A stretch of DNA of 64,000 nt from Aeromicrobium endophyticum (GCF_003586285.1 NZ_QUBR01000002.1:868001-932000); one strand, 5' to 3'. Counted from the first letter of the stretch, positions 7,651-17,573 are shown. Notes: generated by a model not told the origin, from the letters alone. A program made the numbers and translations.

Positions 7651-8720
7651 TCTCCCCCGGCCTCTCGGATCATGGCGGCGAGCTTCTCGTCGGCGTCGCG
7701 GGCCACGATGCCCGAGGCGGCGCGCGACATCGCCGCGAGGCGGCCTTCGTGCGAGACGAGCGGGATGACGACGTTGTCGATCCACGCCGGTGTGAGGGCG
7801 GCGTCGTCGATCAGCAGCCCGCCGCCGGCGCGCACCACCGGATGAGCGTTGTGCGCCTGCTCGCCGTTGCCGATGGGCAGCGGGACGAAGGCGGCGGGCA
7901 GCCCCACGGCGGCCACCTCGGTGACGGTGTTGGCACCGGCCCGGCACACGATCAGGTCGGCGGCGGCGTAGGCCAGGTCCATGCGGTCGATGAACGGCAC
8001 CACGACGTACGGCGGGTCGCCCGCGCGCGGGTTGAGGGCGACCTCGTCGGGGCGTCCTGCCGCGTGCAGCACCTGCACGCCGGCATCGGCCAGGTCGCGC
8101 GCTGCCGCCGACACCGCGTGGTTGATGCGCCGCGCGCCCTGGGAGCCGCCCGTGACCAGCAGCGTCGGGCGATCGGGGTCGAGCCCGAAGAACTCGCGCG
8201 CCTCGGCCCGCAGGGCCGCCCGGTCGAGACGCGAGATCTCGCGCCGGATCGGCAGGCCGATGAAGCGCCCGTGCCGCAGGTCGGTGTCGGGGAAGCTGGT
8301 GGCCACGTGACGCGTGAAGCGCGCGCCCAGCTTGTTGGCGATGCCCGGGATGGCATTGCCCTCGTGCACCACCAGAGGGATGCCACGGCGACGAGCCACC
8401 AGGTAGGCCGGCACCGAGACGTAGCCGCCGAAGCCCACGATCACGTCGGGCCGCACGCGGTCGACGACCTCGCCCGTGGCCTTGACCGCGGCGGTGAGCC
8501 TGCCCGGCACCTGCACCATCGCCTTGCCGGGGCGACGCGGCAGCGGCACGGGCGGGACGAGCTCGAGCGGGTAGCCCGCCTGCGGGATCAACGTCACCTC
8601 GAGGCCGCGCGGCGTGCCGAGGCACGTGATGTCGTCACCGGCGTCGGCCAGCACGGCGGCGGTCGCGAGCAGGGGCGAGGTGTGGCCGGCGGTCCCCCCG
8701 CCGGCGAGCAGCACGCGCAC
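7644..8720 (-). CDS. murG: UDP-GlcNAc: lipid I GlcNAc transferase MurG
   Basis: Peripheral membrane glycosyltransferase that turns lipid I into lipid II. The 358-aa protein shows the N-terminal glycine-rich loop AGGGTAGHTSPLLA, the lipid-facing VIGFGGYVSVPA-type segment, GGSQGARRIN around residue 190, and the donor-site stretch CRAGANTVTEVAAVG. It starts 3 bp after ftsW and its stop is fused to the first mini-ORF. The C-terminal IREAGGEA is the normal end, so the duplication does not damage the gene. Confidence 0.97.
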   Translation of the reverse strand: MRVLLAGGGTAGHTSPLLATAAVLADAGDDITCLGTPRGLEVTLIPQAGYPLELVPPVPLPRRPGKAMVQVPGRLTAAVKATGEVVDRVRPDVIVGFGGYVSVPAYLVARRRGIPLVVHEGNAIPGIANKLGARFTRHVATSFPDTDLRHGRFIGLPIRREISRLDRAALRAEAREFFGLDPDRPTLLVTGGSQGARRINHAVSAAARDLADAGVQVLHAAGRPDEVALNPRAGDPPYVVVPFIDRMDLAYAAADLIVCRAGANTVTEVAAVGLPAAFVPLPIGNGEQAHNAHPVVRAGGGLLIDDAALTPAWIDNVVIPLVSHEGRLAAMSRAASGIVARDADEKLAAMIREAGGEA

Positions 8721-8723
8721 GCG

Positions 8724-9938
8724 TCATCGCCTCCCTGCGACGCGCACGGGCGTCGGGGCCGCGGCGCGGCGACGGTTGGCCCGACCGGCCGCCAGGGCCC
8801 GCTGGGCACCCGGCTCGGTGGTGGCGCAGTTGAGCAGCACGCCGAGCGACACCAGCGTCACGAGCAGGCTCGAGCCGCCGTACGAGATCAGGGGCAGCGG
8901 GATGCCGATGACCGGCAGCATGCCGAGCACCATCCCGATGTTGATGATGGCCTGGATCAGCAGCCAGATCGTGATGCCAGAGGCCGCGTAGCGGACGAAG
9001 GGCTCGCGGGTGCGGGCCGCGATGCGGATGCCGGCGAAGCCCAGCACGATGAACAGCACCAGCACGACGAGCGTACCGAGCAGGCCGAGCTCTTCGCCGA
9101 GGACGGCCAGGATGAAGTCGGTGTGGGCCTCGGGGAGAGCGCCCCACTTCTGCCGGCTGTTGCCGAGCCCGACGCCCCAGAACCCGCCACGCGCCAGCGC
9201 CATCATGCCCTTGATCGCCTGGTAGCCGGCGCTCTCGGGATCGGACTCGGGGTTGAGGAAGTTGAGGAAGCGCGCGACGCGGTGGGGCGAGTTGGCCACG
9301 GCCAGCACCAGGCCCACGAACAGGCCCGCGAGGATGCCGCCCATCTGCCGCCGGGGCAGACCCGCGACCCAGAGCATCCCGACCGTCAGGGCGAAGATGA
9401 CCACCGCGGTGCCGAGGTCGTGCTGCCCGACGACGAGCAGGGCCACCGCGCCGGCCACCGGGACCATGGGGGTCAGGACGTAGCGAGGGGTGCCGAGGTA
9501 CTTCTGCCGGCGCGCGTAGAGATCGGCGATCCACAGCACGAGGGCGAGCTTGGCGAACTCCGACGGCTGCAGCTGGAAGCCGCCGAACAGCGGCAGCCAG
9601 TTGCGGTTGCCGTTGCGCTCGATGCCGACGCCCGGGATGAACGTCGCCATGATGAGCAGCACCGAGACGAGCAGGAACGGCAGGATGAACCGGCGCAGGG
9701 TGCTGAGCGGCATGCGGGCCGCGATGACGGCACCGATGACTCCCAGCACCGCGAAGATCAGCTGGCGGATGAGGATCGAGAACGAGTTGCCGTAGTTGAC
9801 CAACGAGTAGATCGAGCTGGCGCTCAGCACCATGATCAGGCCGATGCCGAGCAGCAGGGCCGAGGTGCCGAGCACGAGCTGGTACGACGCGAGCGGACGC
9901 TCGAGCGTCCGGCGTATCGCCTCGCTGGTGCTCCGCAT
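8724..9938 (-). CDS. ftsW: Septal peptidoglycan polymerase FtsW
   Basis: SEDS-family glycosyltransferase that polymerises lipid II together with FtsI. The 404-aa protein has about ten hydrophobic segments, the conserved GIERNGNRNWLPL, QPSEFAKLALVLW, GGFWGVGLGNSRQKW and PLPLISYGGSS stretches, and a basic C-terminal tail. The ATG at 9938 begins MRSTSEAIRRTLERPL with GAGGA upstream; the frame is open beyond this but without membrane or conserved sequence. There is a 44-bp gap to murD. Confidence 0.95.
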   Translation of the reverse strand: MRSTSEAIRRTLERPLASYQLVLGTSALLLGIGLIMVLSASSIYSLVNYGNSFSILIRQLIFAVLGVIGAVIAARMPLSTLRRFILPFLLVSVLLIMATFIPGVGIERNGNRNWLPLFGGFQLQPSEFAKLALVLWIADLYARRQKYLGTPRYVLTPMVPVAGAVALLVVGQHDLGTAVVIFALTVGMLWVAGLPRRQMGGILAGLFVGLVLAVANSPHRVARFLNFLNPESDPESAGYQAIKGMMALARGGFWGVGLGNSRQKWGALPEAHTDFILAVLGEELGLLGTLVVLVLFIVLGFAGIRIAARTREPFVRYAASGITIWLLIQAIINIGMVLGMLPVIGIPLPLISYGGSSLLVTLVSLGVLLNCATTEPGAQRALAAGRANRRRAAAPTPVRVAGRR

Positions 9939-9982
9939 CGTGATCGTCCTCTGTGCCGGGGACTGTGCTGTCCGGGGGAAGG

Positions 9983-11455
9983 TCAGGATCGGTCGCGCAA
10001 CCTGTGCACCGCCGCCGCGAAGCTGTCGCCCCGGGCGGAGTAGTTGCGGAACTGGTCCATGGACGCGCACCCCGGGGCCAGCAGCACGGTGTCGCCCTCA
10101 CGGGCCAACGGTGCCGCGACCTCGACGACGCGATCCATGGGGTCAGTCTTGCCGGTGTCGACCTCCACGACGGGCACATCGGGCGCGTGTCGCCGCAGCG
10201 CCTCGGCGATCAGCTCTCGGTCGGCGCCGATCAGCACGACGGCGCGCAGCCGGTCGCGGGTCGCGATCACGAGCTCGTCGAACGACGCGCCCTTGGCGAG
10301 CCCGCCGGCGACCCACACCACGTGCTCGAAGCCGTTGAGCGACGCCTGGGCCGCGTGCGCGTTGGTGGCCTTGGAGTCGTCGACCCACCGCACGCCTGCG
10401 ACCGTGGCGACCTCGGCGATGCGATGGGCGTCGGGCACGAACGCCCTCAGCCCGTCGCGCACGGCTCGGGGCTCGACGCCGTGGGCACGGGCCAGGGCCG
10501 AGGCGGCCAGCGCGTTGGCGACCACGTGCGGGGCGGGCACGCGGCTGCTGTCGCCGTGGGCGGCCAGGCCGATGTCCTTGATGCTGCCGAGCTCGGCGGC
10601 GCTGGAGACACGACCGGGGATGAACGCACGATCGGCGATGGCGTCGTCGACCAGACCGATCATGCCGGTGGCCGGGATGCCGAGGGTGAAGCCGATCGCA
10701 CGGCATCCCTCGACGACCTCGGCCTCCTCGACCATGCGCTCGGTGACGGGATCCTGCACGTTGTAGACCGCCGCGACCTGTGTGCGCTCGTAGATGCGGG
10801 CCTTGTCGGCGGTGTAGGCGTCGAGCCCTCCGTGCCAGTCGATGTGGTCGGGAGCCAGGTTGAGCACGGCACTGGCCTGCGCCGACAACGACTGGCTCCA
10901 GTGCAGCTGGTAGCTCGAGAGCTCGACGGCCAGGACGTCGAAGGGCTCGGGGTTCATGACCGCCTCGAGCACGGGGGTGCCGACGTTGCCGACGGCCAGC
11001 GCGTTGAGGCCCTGGGCGCGCAGGATCGACTCGAGCATCTGCACCGTCGTGGTCTTGCCGTTGGTGCCGGTGACGGTGAGCCACGGTGCGGCGTCCTCGC
11101 CGCGCAGGCGCCAGGCCAGCTCGACCTCGCCCCAGACCGGGACGGCTCGAGCGGCGGCCTCGGCCAGCAGCGGTGTCGTGGGCTCCCAGCCGGGCGACGT
11201 CACGAAGAGGTCGACTCCCTCGGGGAACGAGGCGGTGGACCCTGGGCCCATGCGGACGTCGACGCCGAGCATCTCGAGCAGCGTCGCCTTCTCGCGCAGG
11301 GCGTCGTCGTCGCCGTCGTCGAGCACGATCACGTGCGCACCGAGGTGCTGCAGCGTGTCGGCCGCCGCGTAGCCGCTGACGCCGAGGCCACCGACCGCCG
11401 CGCGGACACCCTCCCAGGACGACTCGCGTCCGAGGCTCGCCACGTCCAGGCTCAT
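9983..11455 (-). CDS. murD: UDP-MurNAc-L-Ala-D-Glu ligase MurD
   Basis: Adds D-Glu to UDP-MurNAc-L-Ala. The 490-aa protein has an N-terminal Rossmann part (GGLGVSGYAAADTL), the ATP loop TGTNGKTTTVQML at about 120, LNLAPDHIDWH, WVDDSKATNAHA and the C-terminal LLAPGCASMDQF. The ATG at 11455 overlaps the mraY stop by 4 bp (ATGA). Confidence 0.97.
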   Translation of the reverse strand: MSLDVASLGRESSWEGVRAAVGGLGVSGYAAADTLQHLGAHVIVLDDGDDDALREKATLLEMLGVDVRMGPGSTASFPEGVDLFVTSPGWEPTTPLLAEAAARAVPVWGEVELAWRLRGEDAAPWLTVTGTNGKTTTVQMLESILRAQGLNALAVGNVGTPVLEAVMNPEPFDVLAVELSSYQLHWSQSLSAQASAVLNLAPDHIDWHGGLDAYTADKARIYERTQVAAVYNVQDPVTERMVEEAEVVEGCRAIGFTLGIPATGMIGLVDDAIADRAFIPGRVSSAAELGSIKDIGLAAHGDSSRVPAPHVVANALAASALARAHGVEPRAVRDGLRAFVPDAHRIAEVATVAGVRWVDDSKATNAHAAQASLNGFEHVVWVAGGLAKGASFDELVIATRDRLRAVVLIGADRELIAEALRRHAPDVPVVEVDTGKTDPMDRVVEVAAPLAREGDTVLLAPGCASMDQFRNYSARGDSFAAAVHRLRDRS

Positions 11456-12540
11456 GTTCCCGTGACCCACTCGCTGTAGAAGATGCCCAGGCCCGACACG
11501 ACGCACAGGCCGCTGATGATCCAGAACCGCACGACGATCGTGATCTCGGCCCACCCGAGCAGCTCGAAGTGGTGCTGCAAGGGAGCCATCCGGAAGATGC
11601 GCTTGCCGCCGGAGATCTTGAACCACCCCACCTGGAGGATCACCGACATCGTGATGGCCACGAAGAGCCCGCCGATGATGACCAGCAGCAGCTCGGTGCG
11701 GGTCATCAGCGCGAACCCGGCCATCGCGCCGCCGAGCGACAGCGAGCCGGTGTCGCCCATGAAGATCTTGGCCGGCGACGCGTTCCACCACAGGAAGCCG
11801 AAGCAGGCGCCCGTGAGGGCCGAGGCCACGACGGCCAGGTCGAGGGGGTCGCGCACCTCGTAGCACTTCATGCCGGCGCTGACCGAGCAGTTCTGGCCGC
11901 TCTGCCAGATGTTGATGAAGATGTAGGCGCCGAAGACCATCATCGACGCGCCGATCGCCAGGCCGTCGAGGCCGTCGGTGAGGTTGACGCCGTTGCTCGT
12001 GCCGGCGATCAGCACGAGCACCCACACGATCAGCAGCACCGTCGGCAGGCGCCAGCCGTCGATGTCGCGCGTGAACGAGACGGCGTGCGTGATGGGCGTC
12101 TGACCCGTCTCGTCCTCCCAGCCGATCGCGAGCCAGGCGAAGATCAGTCCGATGACCGTCTGGCCGATCAGCTTGGCCTTGCTGCGCAGGCCGAGGTTGC
12201 GCTGCTTGGAGATCTTGATGAAGTCGTCGAGGAAGCCGATCGCGCCGAGACCCACGAACAGGAACAGCAGCAGCAGCGCCGATGCGCTGGGCGCCCAGCC
12301 CGGACGGAAGTCCGTCGAGATGCCGGTGACCAGCTTGGCGGTGAAGTAGCCCACGACCACGGCCACGATGATGACCAGGCCGCCCATCGTCGGCGTGCCG
12401 CGCTTGGTGTGGTGCGACGTGGGTCCGTCGTCGCGGATGAGCTGGCCGTAGCCCTGCTTGACCAGCACCGAGATGGCGAACCGCGTGCCGATCAGGGTGA
12501 CCAGCAACGAGAGCGCACCTGCGATCAGGATGGCCTTCAT
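11452..12540 (-). CDS. mraY: Phospho-MurNAc-pentapeptide transferase MraY
   Basis: Integral membrane enzyme that moves phospho-MurNAc-pentapeptide onto the polyprenyl carrier to make lipid I. The 362-aa protein has about ten membrane helices and the family motifs SHHTKRGTPTMGG, IGFLDDFIK, NLTDGLDGLAIG, FMGDTGSLSLGG and APLQHHFEL (the catalytic Asp and His residues). A short insertion with two Cys (NCSVSAGMKCYEV) after DGLDG may form a disulfide-like pair; Mycobacterium and Streptomyces relatives have a similar loop. It overlaps murF by 4 bp. Confidence 0.97.
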   Translation of the reverse strand: MKAILIAGALSLLVTLIGTRFAISVLVKQGYGQLIRDDGPTSHHTKRGTPTMGGLVIIVAVVVGYFTAKLVTGISTDFRPGWAPSASALLLLFLFVGLGAIGFLDDFIKISKQRNLGLRSKAKLIGQTVIGLIFAWLAIGWEDETGQTPITHAVSFTRDIDGWRLPTVLLIVWVLVLIAGTSNGVNLTDGLDGLAIGASMMVFGAYIFINIWQSGQNCSVSAGMKCYEVRDPLDLAVVASALTGACFGFLWWNASPAKIFMGDTGSLSLGGAMAGFALMTRTELLLVIIGGLFVAITMSVILQVGWFKISGGKRIFRMAPLQHHFELLGWAEITIVVRFWIISGLCVVSGLGIFYSEWVTGT

Positions 12541-13904
12541 CGAGTGGTGGTCCCTTCGAGCAGAGCGTCGGCGACGCGTTCGAGGCGAACGCCCCTCGAT
12601 GCTTTCACAAGCACGACCTCGTCCCCGGTCAGGCTCGCGGGGAGTGTGCGCCTTGCCACATCGACGGACGGGACGAGCTCGGCCACGTCGCCGGCCCCCT
12701 CGGCGATCGCGCGCGCGTCGTCGCCGACGACGACGACGCGGGCGTAGCCGAGCTCGGCCGCCAGCGCGCCGATGCGGCGGTGCGCGTCGTCGGAGTCGGC
12801 ACCGAGCTCGAGCATCGCGCCCAGGACGGCAACCGACCGGTCACCGCCGATCGCGGCCACCGCGCGCAGCGCCGCGGCCATCGACTCGGGATTGGCGTTG
12901 TAGGCGTCGTTGACCACGACCAGGCCGTCGGGCCGCACCTGGCGGTCCATGCGCATCGGCGACCGCGCCGCCCCGGCCGTCGCGAGCCGGCCGGCGATCG
13001 TGGGCAGGTCGAGCCCCAGCGAGACCGCGGCGAGGGCGGCCGCGGCGGCGTTCATGGCGTGGTAGCCGCCGATCAGCGGCACCGTGGTCTCGACACGCCG
13101 CCGGTCGTGCCCGAGCGTGAAGTGCGGAGAGCCGGCCTCGTCAAGACGTAGGTCGCCCACCTCCATGTCGGCGTCGGGGCCCGTGCCGAAGGTCGCGACG
13201 GTGGCCTCGGTGCGCGCCCGCATCGCGGCGACCCGGGGGTCGTCGGCGTTGAGCACCACGACGCCGTCGGCACCGACGGCCTCGGCCATCTCTCCCTTGG
13301 CACGGGCGATGTTGTCGGCCGAGCCGAACTCGCCCACGTGGGCCGAGCCTACGTTGAGGACCATGCCGATCGACGGAGGCGCGATCTGGCACAGCAGCGC
13401 GATGTCGCCCACCGCGCGCGCCCCCATCTCGACGACCAGGAACCGGGTCAGCTCATCGACGCCCAGCACGGTCAGCGGCACGCCGAGCTCGTTGTTGTAG
13501 TTGCCCTTCGTGGCGACCGTCGCGCCGTCGGGCGCCAGGACGTGGGCGAGGAGGTCCTTGACGCTGGTCTTGCCGCTGGAGCCGGTCATGGCCACGACCT
13601 GGACGTCCTCGCGGAGGTCGAGCACGTGACGGGCCAGCTGGCCGAGGGCACGCGTCACGTCGCCCACGACGACCCCGCGCACGCCGGTGTCGCGTGAGGC
13701 CAGCACCGCGGCGGCTCCCGTCGCGACGGCCTGGGCGGCGTAGGCGTGGCCGTCGACGTGCTCGCCGGCCAGCGCCACGAAGAGACCACCGGGCTCGACG
13801 GCCCGAGAGTCGAGCGTGGCGGGCGCATCGACGACGATCGACGGGTCGCCGACGACCTGACCGCCGGTGACGTCGGCGATCTCTGCGAGCGTCAGGGGGA
13901 TCAC
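12537..13904 (-). CDS. murF: UDP-MurNAc-tripeptide D-Ala-D-Ala ligase MurF
   Basis: Last cytoplasmic Mur ligase, adding D-Ala-D-Ala. The 455-aa protein shows the N-terminal DSRAVEPGGLFVAL, ATP loop TGSSGKTSVKDLL near 115, GNYNNELGVPLTVL, VNDAYNANPESM and KASRGVRLE. The GTG at 13904 overlaps the murE stop by 4 bp; the longer open frame upstream runs through murE and has no MurF sequence. Confidence 0.96.
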   Translation of the reverse strand: MIPLTLAEIADVTGGQVVGDPSIVVDAPATLDSRAVEPGGLFVALAGEHVDGHAYAAQAVATGAAAVLASRDTGVRGVVVGDVTRALGQLARHVLDLREDVQVVAMTGSSGKTSVKDLLAHVLAPDGATVATKGNYNNELGVPLTVLGVDELTRFLVVEMGARAVGDIALLCQIAPPSIGMVLNVGSAHVGEFGSADNIARAKGEMAEAVGADGVVVLNADDPRVAAMRARTEATVATFGTGPDADMEVGDLRLDEAGSPHFTLGHDRRRVETTVPLIGGYHAMNAAAAALAAVSLGLDLPTIAGRLATAGAARSPMRMDRQVRPDGLVVVNDAYNANPESMAAALRAVAAIGGDRSVAVLGAMLELGADSDDAHRRIGALAAELGYARVVVVGDDARAIAEGAGDVAELVPSVDVARRTLPASLTGDEVVLVKASRGVRLERVADALLEGTTTR

Positions 13905-15394
13905 GCGCCGGCCTCGATCAGTTCGACCAGCACCTCGCGGTCGTCGAAGGAGTGCACGATCCCGTCGACCTCCTGACCGCGCTCGTGCCCCTTGCCGGCG
14001 ACCACCACGGTGTCGCCCAGGTGGGCCATGGCCACGGCGTGCTCGATCGCGTCGCGCCGGTCGGCGACCTCGATCGCGAGGCCCGGACCGGCGGCAGCAC
14101 CTTCCATCACGGCGGTACGGATCGAGGAGGCTCGCTCCGACCGGGGGTTGTCGTCGGTGACGATCACCACGTCGGCGTGACGTGCTGCGGCCTCTCCCAT
14201 GAGCGGACGCTTGCCGTGGTCGCGGTCTCCCCCGGCGCCGATCACGATGATCAGCCGCCCGGCCGTGACGGGGCGCAGCGCCGTGAGGACTGCGGTGACG
14301 GCATCGGGCTTGTGCGCGTAGTCGACGATCGCGGTGAACGGCTGGCCCGCCCCGACCCGCTCCATGCGCCCGGGCACGCCGGTGCTCGACGCGATGCCTG
14401 CGGCCAGCTCGGCGGGGTCGTGACCGATGGTCGCCAGCGCGGCGACGACAGCCAGCGCGTTCGACACGTTGAACGCTCCTGGCAGCGGCACCGACAGGTC
14501 GATCGCGAGCCCGTCGGGCCCCAGCACCTCGAGGTCGGTGCCGAGCCGGTGCGGGCGGATGTTGACGCCCCGCCAGTCGGCCGGGTTGCCGTCGGTGGAG
14601 AAGGTCGTGACCGGCAGCGGCGTGAGCTCGCGCAGTCGACGTCCGTGCGCGTCGTCGACGTTGACCACCGCGTGCCGGGCCCGCTCGGGCGTGAACAAGG
14701 CGGCCTTGGCCAGGAAGTAGTCCTCGAGGTCGTGGTGGAAGTCGAGGTGGTCGCGACCGAGGTTGAGGAAGACCGCCACGTCGAACACGAATCCGTCGAC
14801 GCGACCCTGCACCAGGGCGTGGCTCGACACCTCCATCGCACACAGCTCCACGGCCTCCTCGCGCATCACCGCGAACAGGGCCTGCAGCTGCGGGGCCTCG
14901 GGGGTCGTCAGCGTGGACGCCGCCGGGACCTTGCCGATGCGCGTCCCGATCGTGCCGACGACGGCGGAGACCCGGTCGCCCAGGGCGGCCTCGGCGAGGT
15001 AGGTCGTCGTGGTCTTGCCCTGCGTGCCCGTGATGCCCAGGGTCTGGAACGACTCGGCCGGGTGGTCGTAGAACGCCGCACTGAGGCCCGCCAGGCGGCG
15101 ACGGGGAGCGTCGACCACGATCGTCGGCAGGGTGTCGCCGACCAGCGCGGCGCCGGCGTCGTCGGTGAGCACCGCCGAGGCACCTCGGTCACGCGCCTGC
15201 TCGACGTAGCTGCCGCCGTGGGCGTTGGCTCCGGGCAGAGCGACGTACAGGTCGCCGTCGACCAGCTGCCCCGTGTTGAGCGCGAGGCCGGTGACCACTG
15301 CCTCGTCCGAGGTGCTGCCGCCAACCAGGTCGGCCAGCTCCGAGAGCTGCCACCGGGGAGTCTGGTTGGGCCGAACCCGCATCGCATCCGTCAC
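13901..15394 (-). CDS. murE: UDP-MurNAc-tripeptide synthetase MurE
   Basis: Adds the third stem residue. The 497-aa protein has ATP loop TGTQGKTTTTYLAEA at about 130, EVSSHALVQGR, NLGRDHLDFH, and the DDNPRSERASSIR motif. The DNPR signature is known from MurE enzymes that add diaminopimelate, so the wall is predicted to be of the DAP type. It begins with GTG (VTDAMRVRPNQ). Unlike most actinobacteria it is not directly downstream of ftsI: an acyltransferase gene intervenes. Confidence 0.96.
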   Translation of the reverse strand: MTDAMRVRPNQTPRWQLSELADLVGGSTSDEAVVTGLALNTGQLVDGDLYVALPGANAHGGSYVEQARDRGASAVLTDDAGAALVGDTLPTIVVDAPRRRLAGLSAAFYDHPAESFQTLGITGTQGKTTTTYLAEAALGDRVSAVVGTIGTRIGKVPAASTLTTPEAPQLQALFAVMREEAVELCAMEVSSHALVQGRVDGFVFDVAVFLNLGRDHLDFHHDLEDYFLAKAALFTPERARHAVVNVDDAHGRRLRELTPLPVTTFSTDGNPADWRGVNIRPHRLGTDLEVLGPDGLAIDLSVPLPGAFNVSNALAVVAALATIGHDPAELAAGIASSTGVPGRMERVGAGQPFTAIVDYAHKPDAVTAVLTALRPVTAGRLIIVIGAGGDRDHGKRPLMGEAAARHADVVIVTDDNPRSERASSIRTAVMEGAAAGPGLAIEVADRRDAIEHAVAMAHLGDTVVVAGKGHERGQEVDGIVHSFDDREVLVELIEAGA

Positions 15395-15443
15395 CCAGCA
15401 ACCCTACCGACCGGGACCCTCCCGCCAGCGGCGACGGTCCGGT

Positions 15444-17567
15444 TCAGAGCACGTCGAGCGAGCGCAGCGATCGCTCGATCTCGCGTCCGAGGTAGGGCGC
15501 CAGCGAGGCCATGTACGTCTTGGTCACGTGGGTGCGGTCGCGGTGCACCGCGACGCTGCCGATGACGGCCGGGCAGACGCGGGCCGTGCAGTAGAAGTCG
15601 GTCATGTCGACCAGCGCCGTGCGGTCGAGGCGCCTCGTCGCGTCGGGGTTGCCGTCGAAGCGCTCGAAGGCCGCGGACCGCGGCGTCGCGCAGCGGTCGG
15701 GATCGTCCAGGGCGTACCGCTCGACGCACTGCACCGTGTCGTCGGCGGCGGCTGGGTTGTCGACGACGGCCACGACCGGCACGCCCCGCCGTGTCATCGT
15801 GCTCCACGCCTCGACGAGGCCGTCGACGATCGTGGCCCGACGGCTCTGCCCCTCGGGCGGGTCGACCGGGACGCTCGTGGAGTTGGTGGCGAGGACGGCG
15901 TCGATGTCGTCCGCCGCGTCGAGGTAGTCCTGCAGGTTGCTGCGCCACTCGGCACAGCTGGCGCTCTCGGTGCGGCTCTTGAGCGGCAGATCGGCGGTGG
16001 TCCAGTAGCAGGCGGCGTGCCCGGTCAGGTCGATCCGCCAGTTGTACTTCTCGGCGATCTTCTCGTAGGCCGGCACCATCGACAGGTTGTGCGAGTCGCC
16101 GACCGCGAGCAGGTGCAGCGAGTAGCCCGTCTGCGGGCCCATGCTGCACACGTTGACGGACTCGACCCCGTGGGTCGCCCAGCAGCCGGGACGCTTCGAG
16201 GTGTCGTCGGCGACCTTGGCCGGGTCTGGCACGACGACGCCGTCGAGGTCGGGGTTGTCGCACGGCGGTCCGTCGGGGTCCATCGCCGCGGCACCCAGGC
16301 ACCGCGGGCTGCCCGCGAGCACCCGCTGGGCGTCGGCGACGGCCGCCGAGTCGTCACCCTGGACGGCCGACCGCCCGAGGCCCGCCACCAGCACCACGGG
16401 CACCATCGCGACCAGCACGGCGCCGAGCACCGCCACGGGACGAACGCGCGGCGCCACGCGGAAGCGGACCGGCTCCTCGAAGAACCGTGTCGACGCCCAG
16501 GCGACGACGACCGAGACGGCGAGCACCACGAGCTTCGAGGTCGTCGTGAGGTCGGTCAGCGTGACCAAGGGCGGCATCACGATGAGGGGCCAGTGCCACA
16601 GGTACAGCGCGTACGAGATGCGTCCGAGCAGCGCGACGGGCGGCAGCGCCCCCACCCACGACGCGAGCGTCGAGCCACCCCAGCGCACGATGGCGGTGGC
16701 GCCGAGCACCGGAAGCACGGCGGCGCTGCCGGGGAAGGGCGTCTGCCCGTCGATCACGACCATGGCCGCCACGACCGCGGCGCCTCCCGCGAGCGTCAGC
16801 GCGGTGTGCACGGCGGCCCGTCGCCGGCTGAGCCCGGCGAGCGCGGGAGGCGCGAACGAGGCGAGGCCGCCGAGCCCGAACTCCCACATGCGGGTGAAGG
16901 TCGAGAAGTAGGCGATGCCGGGGTCGGTGCTCGTCAGGTGCAGGCAGTACGCGAACGAGGCGGTCGTGACGAGCACCAGGACGACCAGCACGACGCGGGC
17001 CGGGCGGGCACCGAGCCGGCGCGCCACGACCGCCGAGGCCAGCACCAGCAGCGGAAGGAAGACGTAGAACTGCTCCTCGACCGACAGGCTCCAGAAGTGC
17101 TGCGACGCGGACGGCCGGTTGTCGGCGGCGAGGTAGTCGACGGCGTCGCCGGCCAGCTTCCAGTTCTGCACGTAGAACGCCGAGGCGAGGACCTCGGACA
17201 GGAATCGTTCCTGCAGGCTCCGTGGCACGGCGATCAGCACGGCGACGGCCGTGGCCGTCAGCACGAGCAGCGAGGCGGGCAGCAGCCGGCGGGCGCGGGC
17301 GGCCCAGAAGCGCGCCAGCCGGACGCTGCCCGTGCGGTCGATCTCGCGGAGCAGGTGGCCGGTGATCAGGAAGCCGCTGATGACGAAGAAGACGTCGACG
17401 CCGACGAAGCCGCCGCTGAGCCGGTTCGGCCAGAGGTGGTAGAGCACGACGGCCGTCACGGCCAGGGCGCGCAGACCCTGGACGTCGGTGCGGAGGCGGT
17501 GTCCGCCGACCACGGGACCGGTGCCGTCGATCGACCGCCGACGACCCACGGACCCCTCGGCTGTCAC
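15444..17567 (-). CDS. Acyltransferase-3/SGNH fusion, OatA-like O-acyltransferase
   Basis: A 707-aa membrane protein. Residues about 25-400 form the acyltransferase-3 domain (RTDVQGLRALAVTAVVLYHL, GGFVGVDVFFVISGFLI, RRLLPAS, FWSLSVEEQFYVFLP, RISYALYLWHWPL) with roughly ten helices. The extracytoplasmic C-terminus is an SGNH hydrolase fold with GDSH near 488 and the DRTH triad end near 676. Proteins of this design O-acetylate peptidoglycan or other cell-surface glycans. It lies between ftsI and murE inside the dcw cluster, with its own leaderless-type promoter. The acceptor is uncertain; the setting favours peptidoglycan. Confidence 0.85.
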   Translation of the reverse strand: MTAEGSVGRRRSIDGTGPVVGGHRLRTDVQGLRALAVTAVVLYHLWPNRLSGGFVGVDVFFVISGFLITGHLLREIDRTGSVRLARFWAARARRLLPASLLVLTATAVAVLIAVPRSLQERFLSEVLASAFYVQNWKLAGDAVDYLAADNRPSASQHFWSLSVEEQFYVFLPLLVLASAVVARRLGARPARVVLVVLVLVTTASFAYCLHLTSTDPGIAYFSTFTRMWEFGLGGLASFAPPALAGLSRRRAAVHTALTLAGGAAVVAAMVVIDGQTPFPGSAAVLPVLGATAIVRWGGSTLASWVGALPPVALLGRISYALYLWHWPLIVMPPLVTLTDLTTTSKLVVLAVSVVVAWASTRFFEEPVRFRVAPRVRPVAVLGAVLVAMVPVVLVAGLGRSAVQGDDSAAVADAQRVLAGSPRCLGAAAMDPDGPPCDNPDLDGVVVPDPAKVADDTSKRPGCWATHGVESVNVCSMGPQTGYSLHLLAVGDSHNLSMVPAYEKIAEKYNWRIDLTGHAACYWTTADLPLKSRTESASCAEWRSNLQDYLDAADDIDAVLATNSTSVPVDPPEGQSRRATIVDGLVEAWSTMTRRGVPVVAVVDNPAAADDTVQCVERYALDDPDRCATPRSAAFERFDGNPDATRRLDRTALVDMTDFYCTARVCPAVIGSVAVHRDRTHVTKTYMASLAPYLGREIERSLRSLDVL

Positions 17568-17573
17568 CTCAGC

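Noticed and set aside
5985-10043. A 1352-codon open frame on the plus strand
   Set aside because: It lies antisense to ftsQ, murC, murG and ftsW, is extremely rich in Arg, Gly and Ala, and has no domain. In very GC-rich DNA such antisense frames stay open by codon bias.
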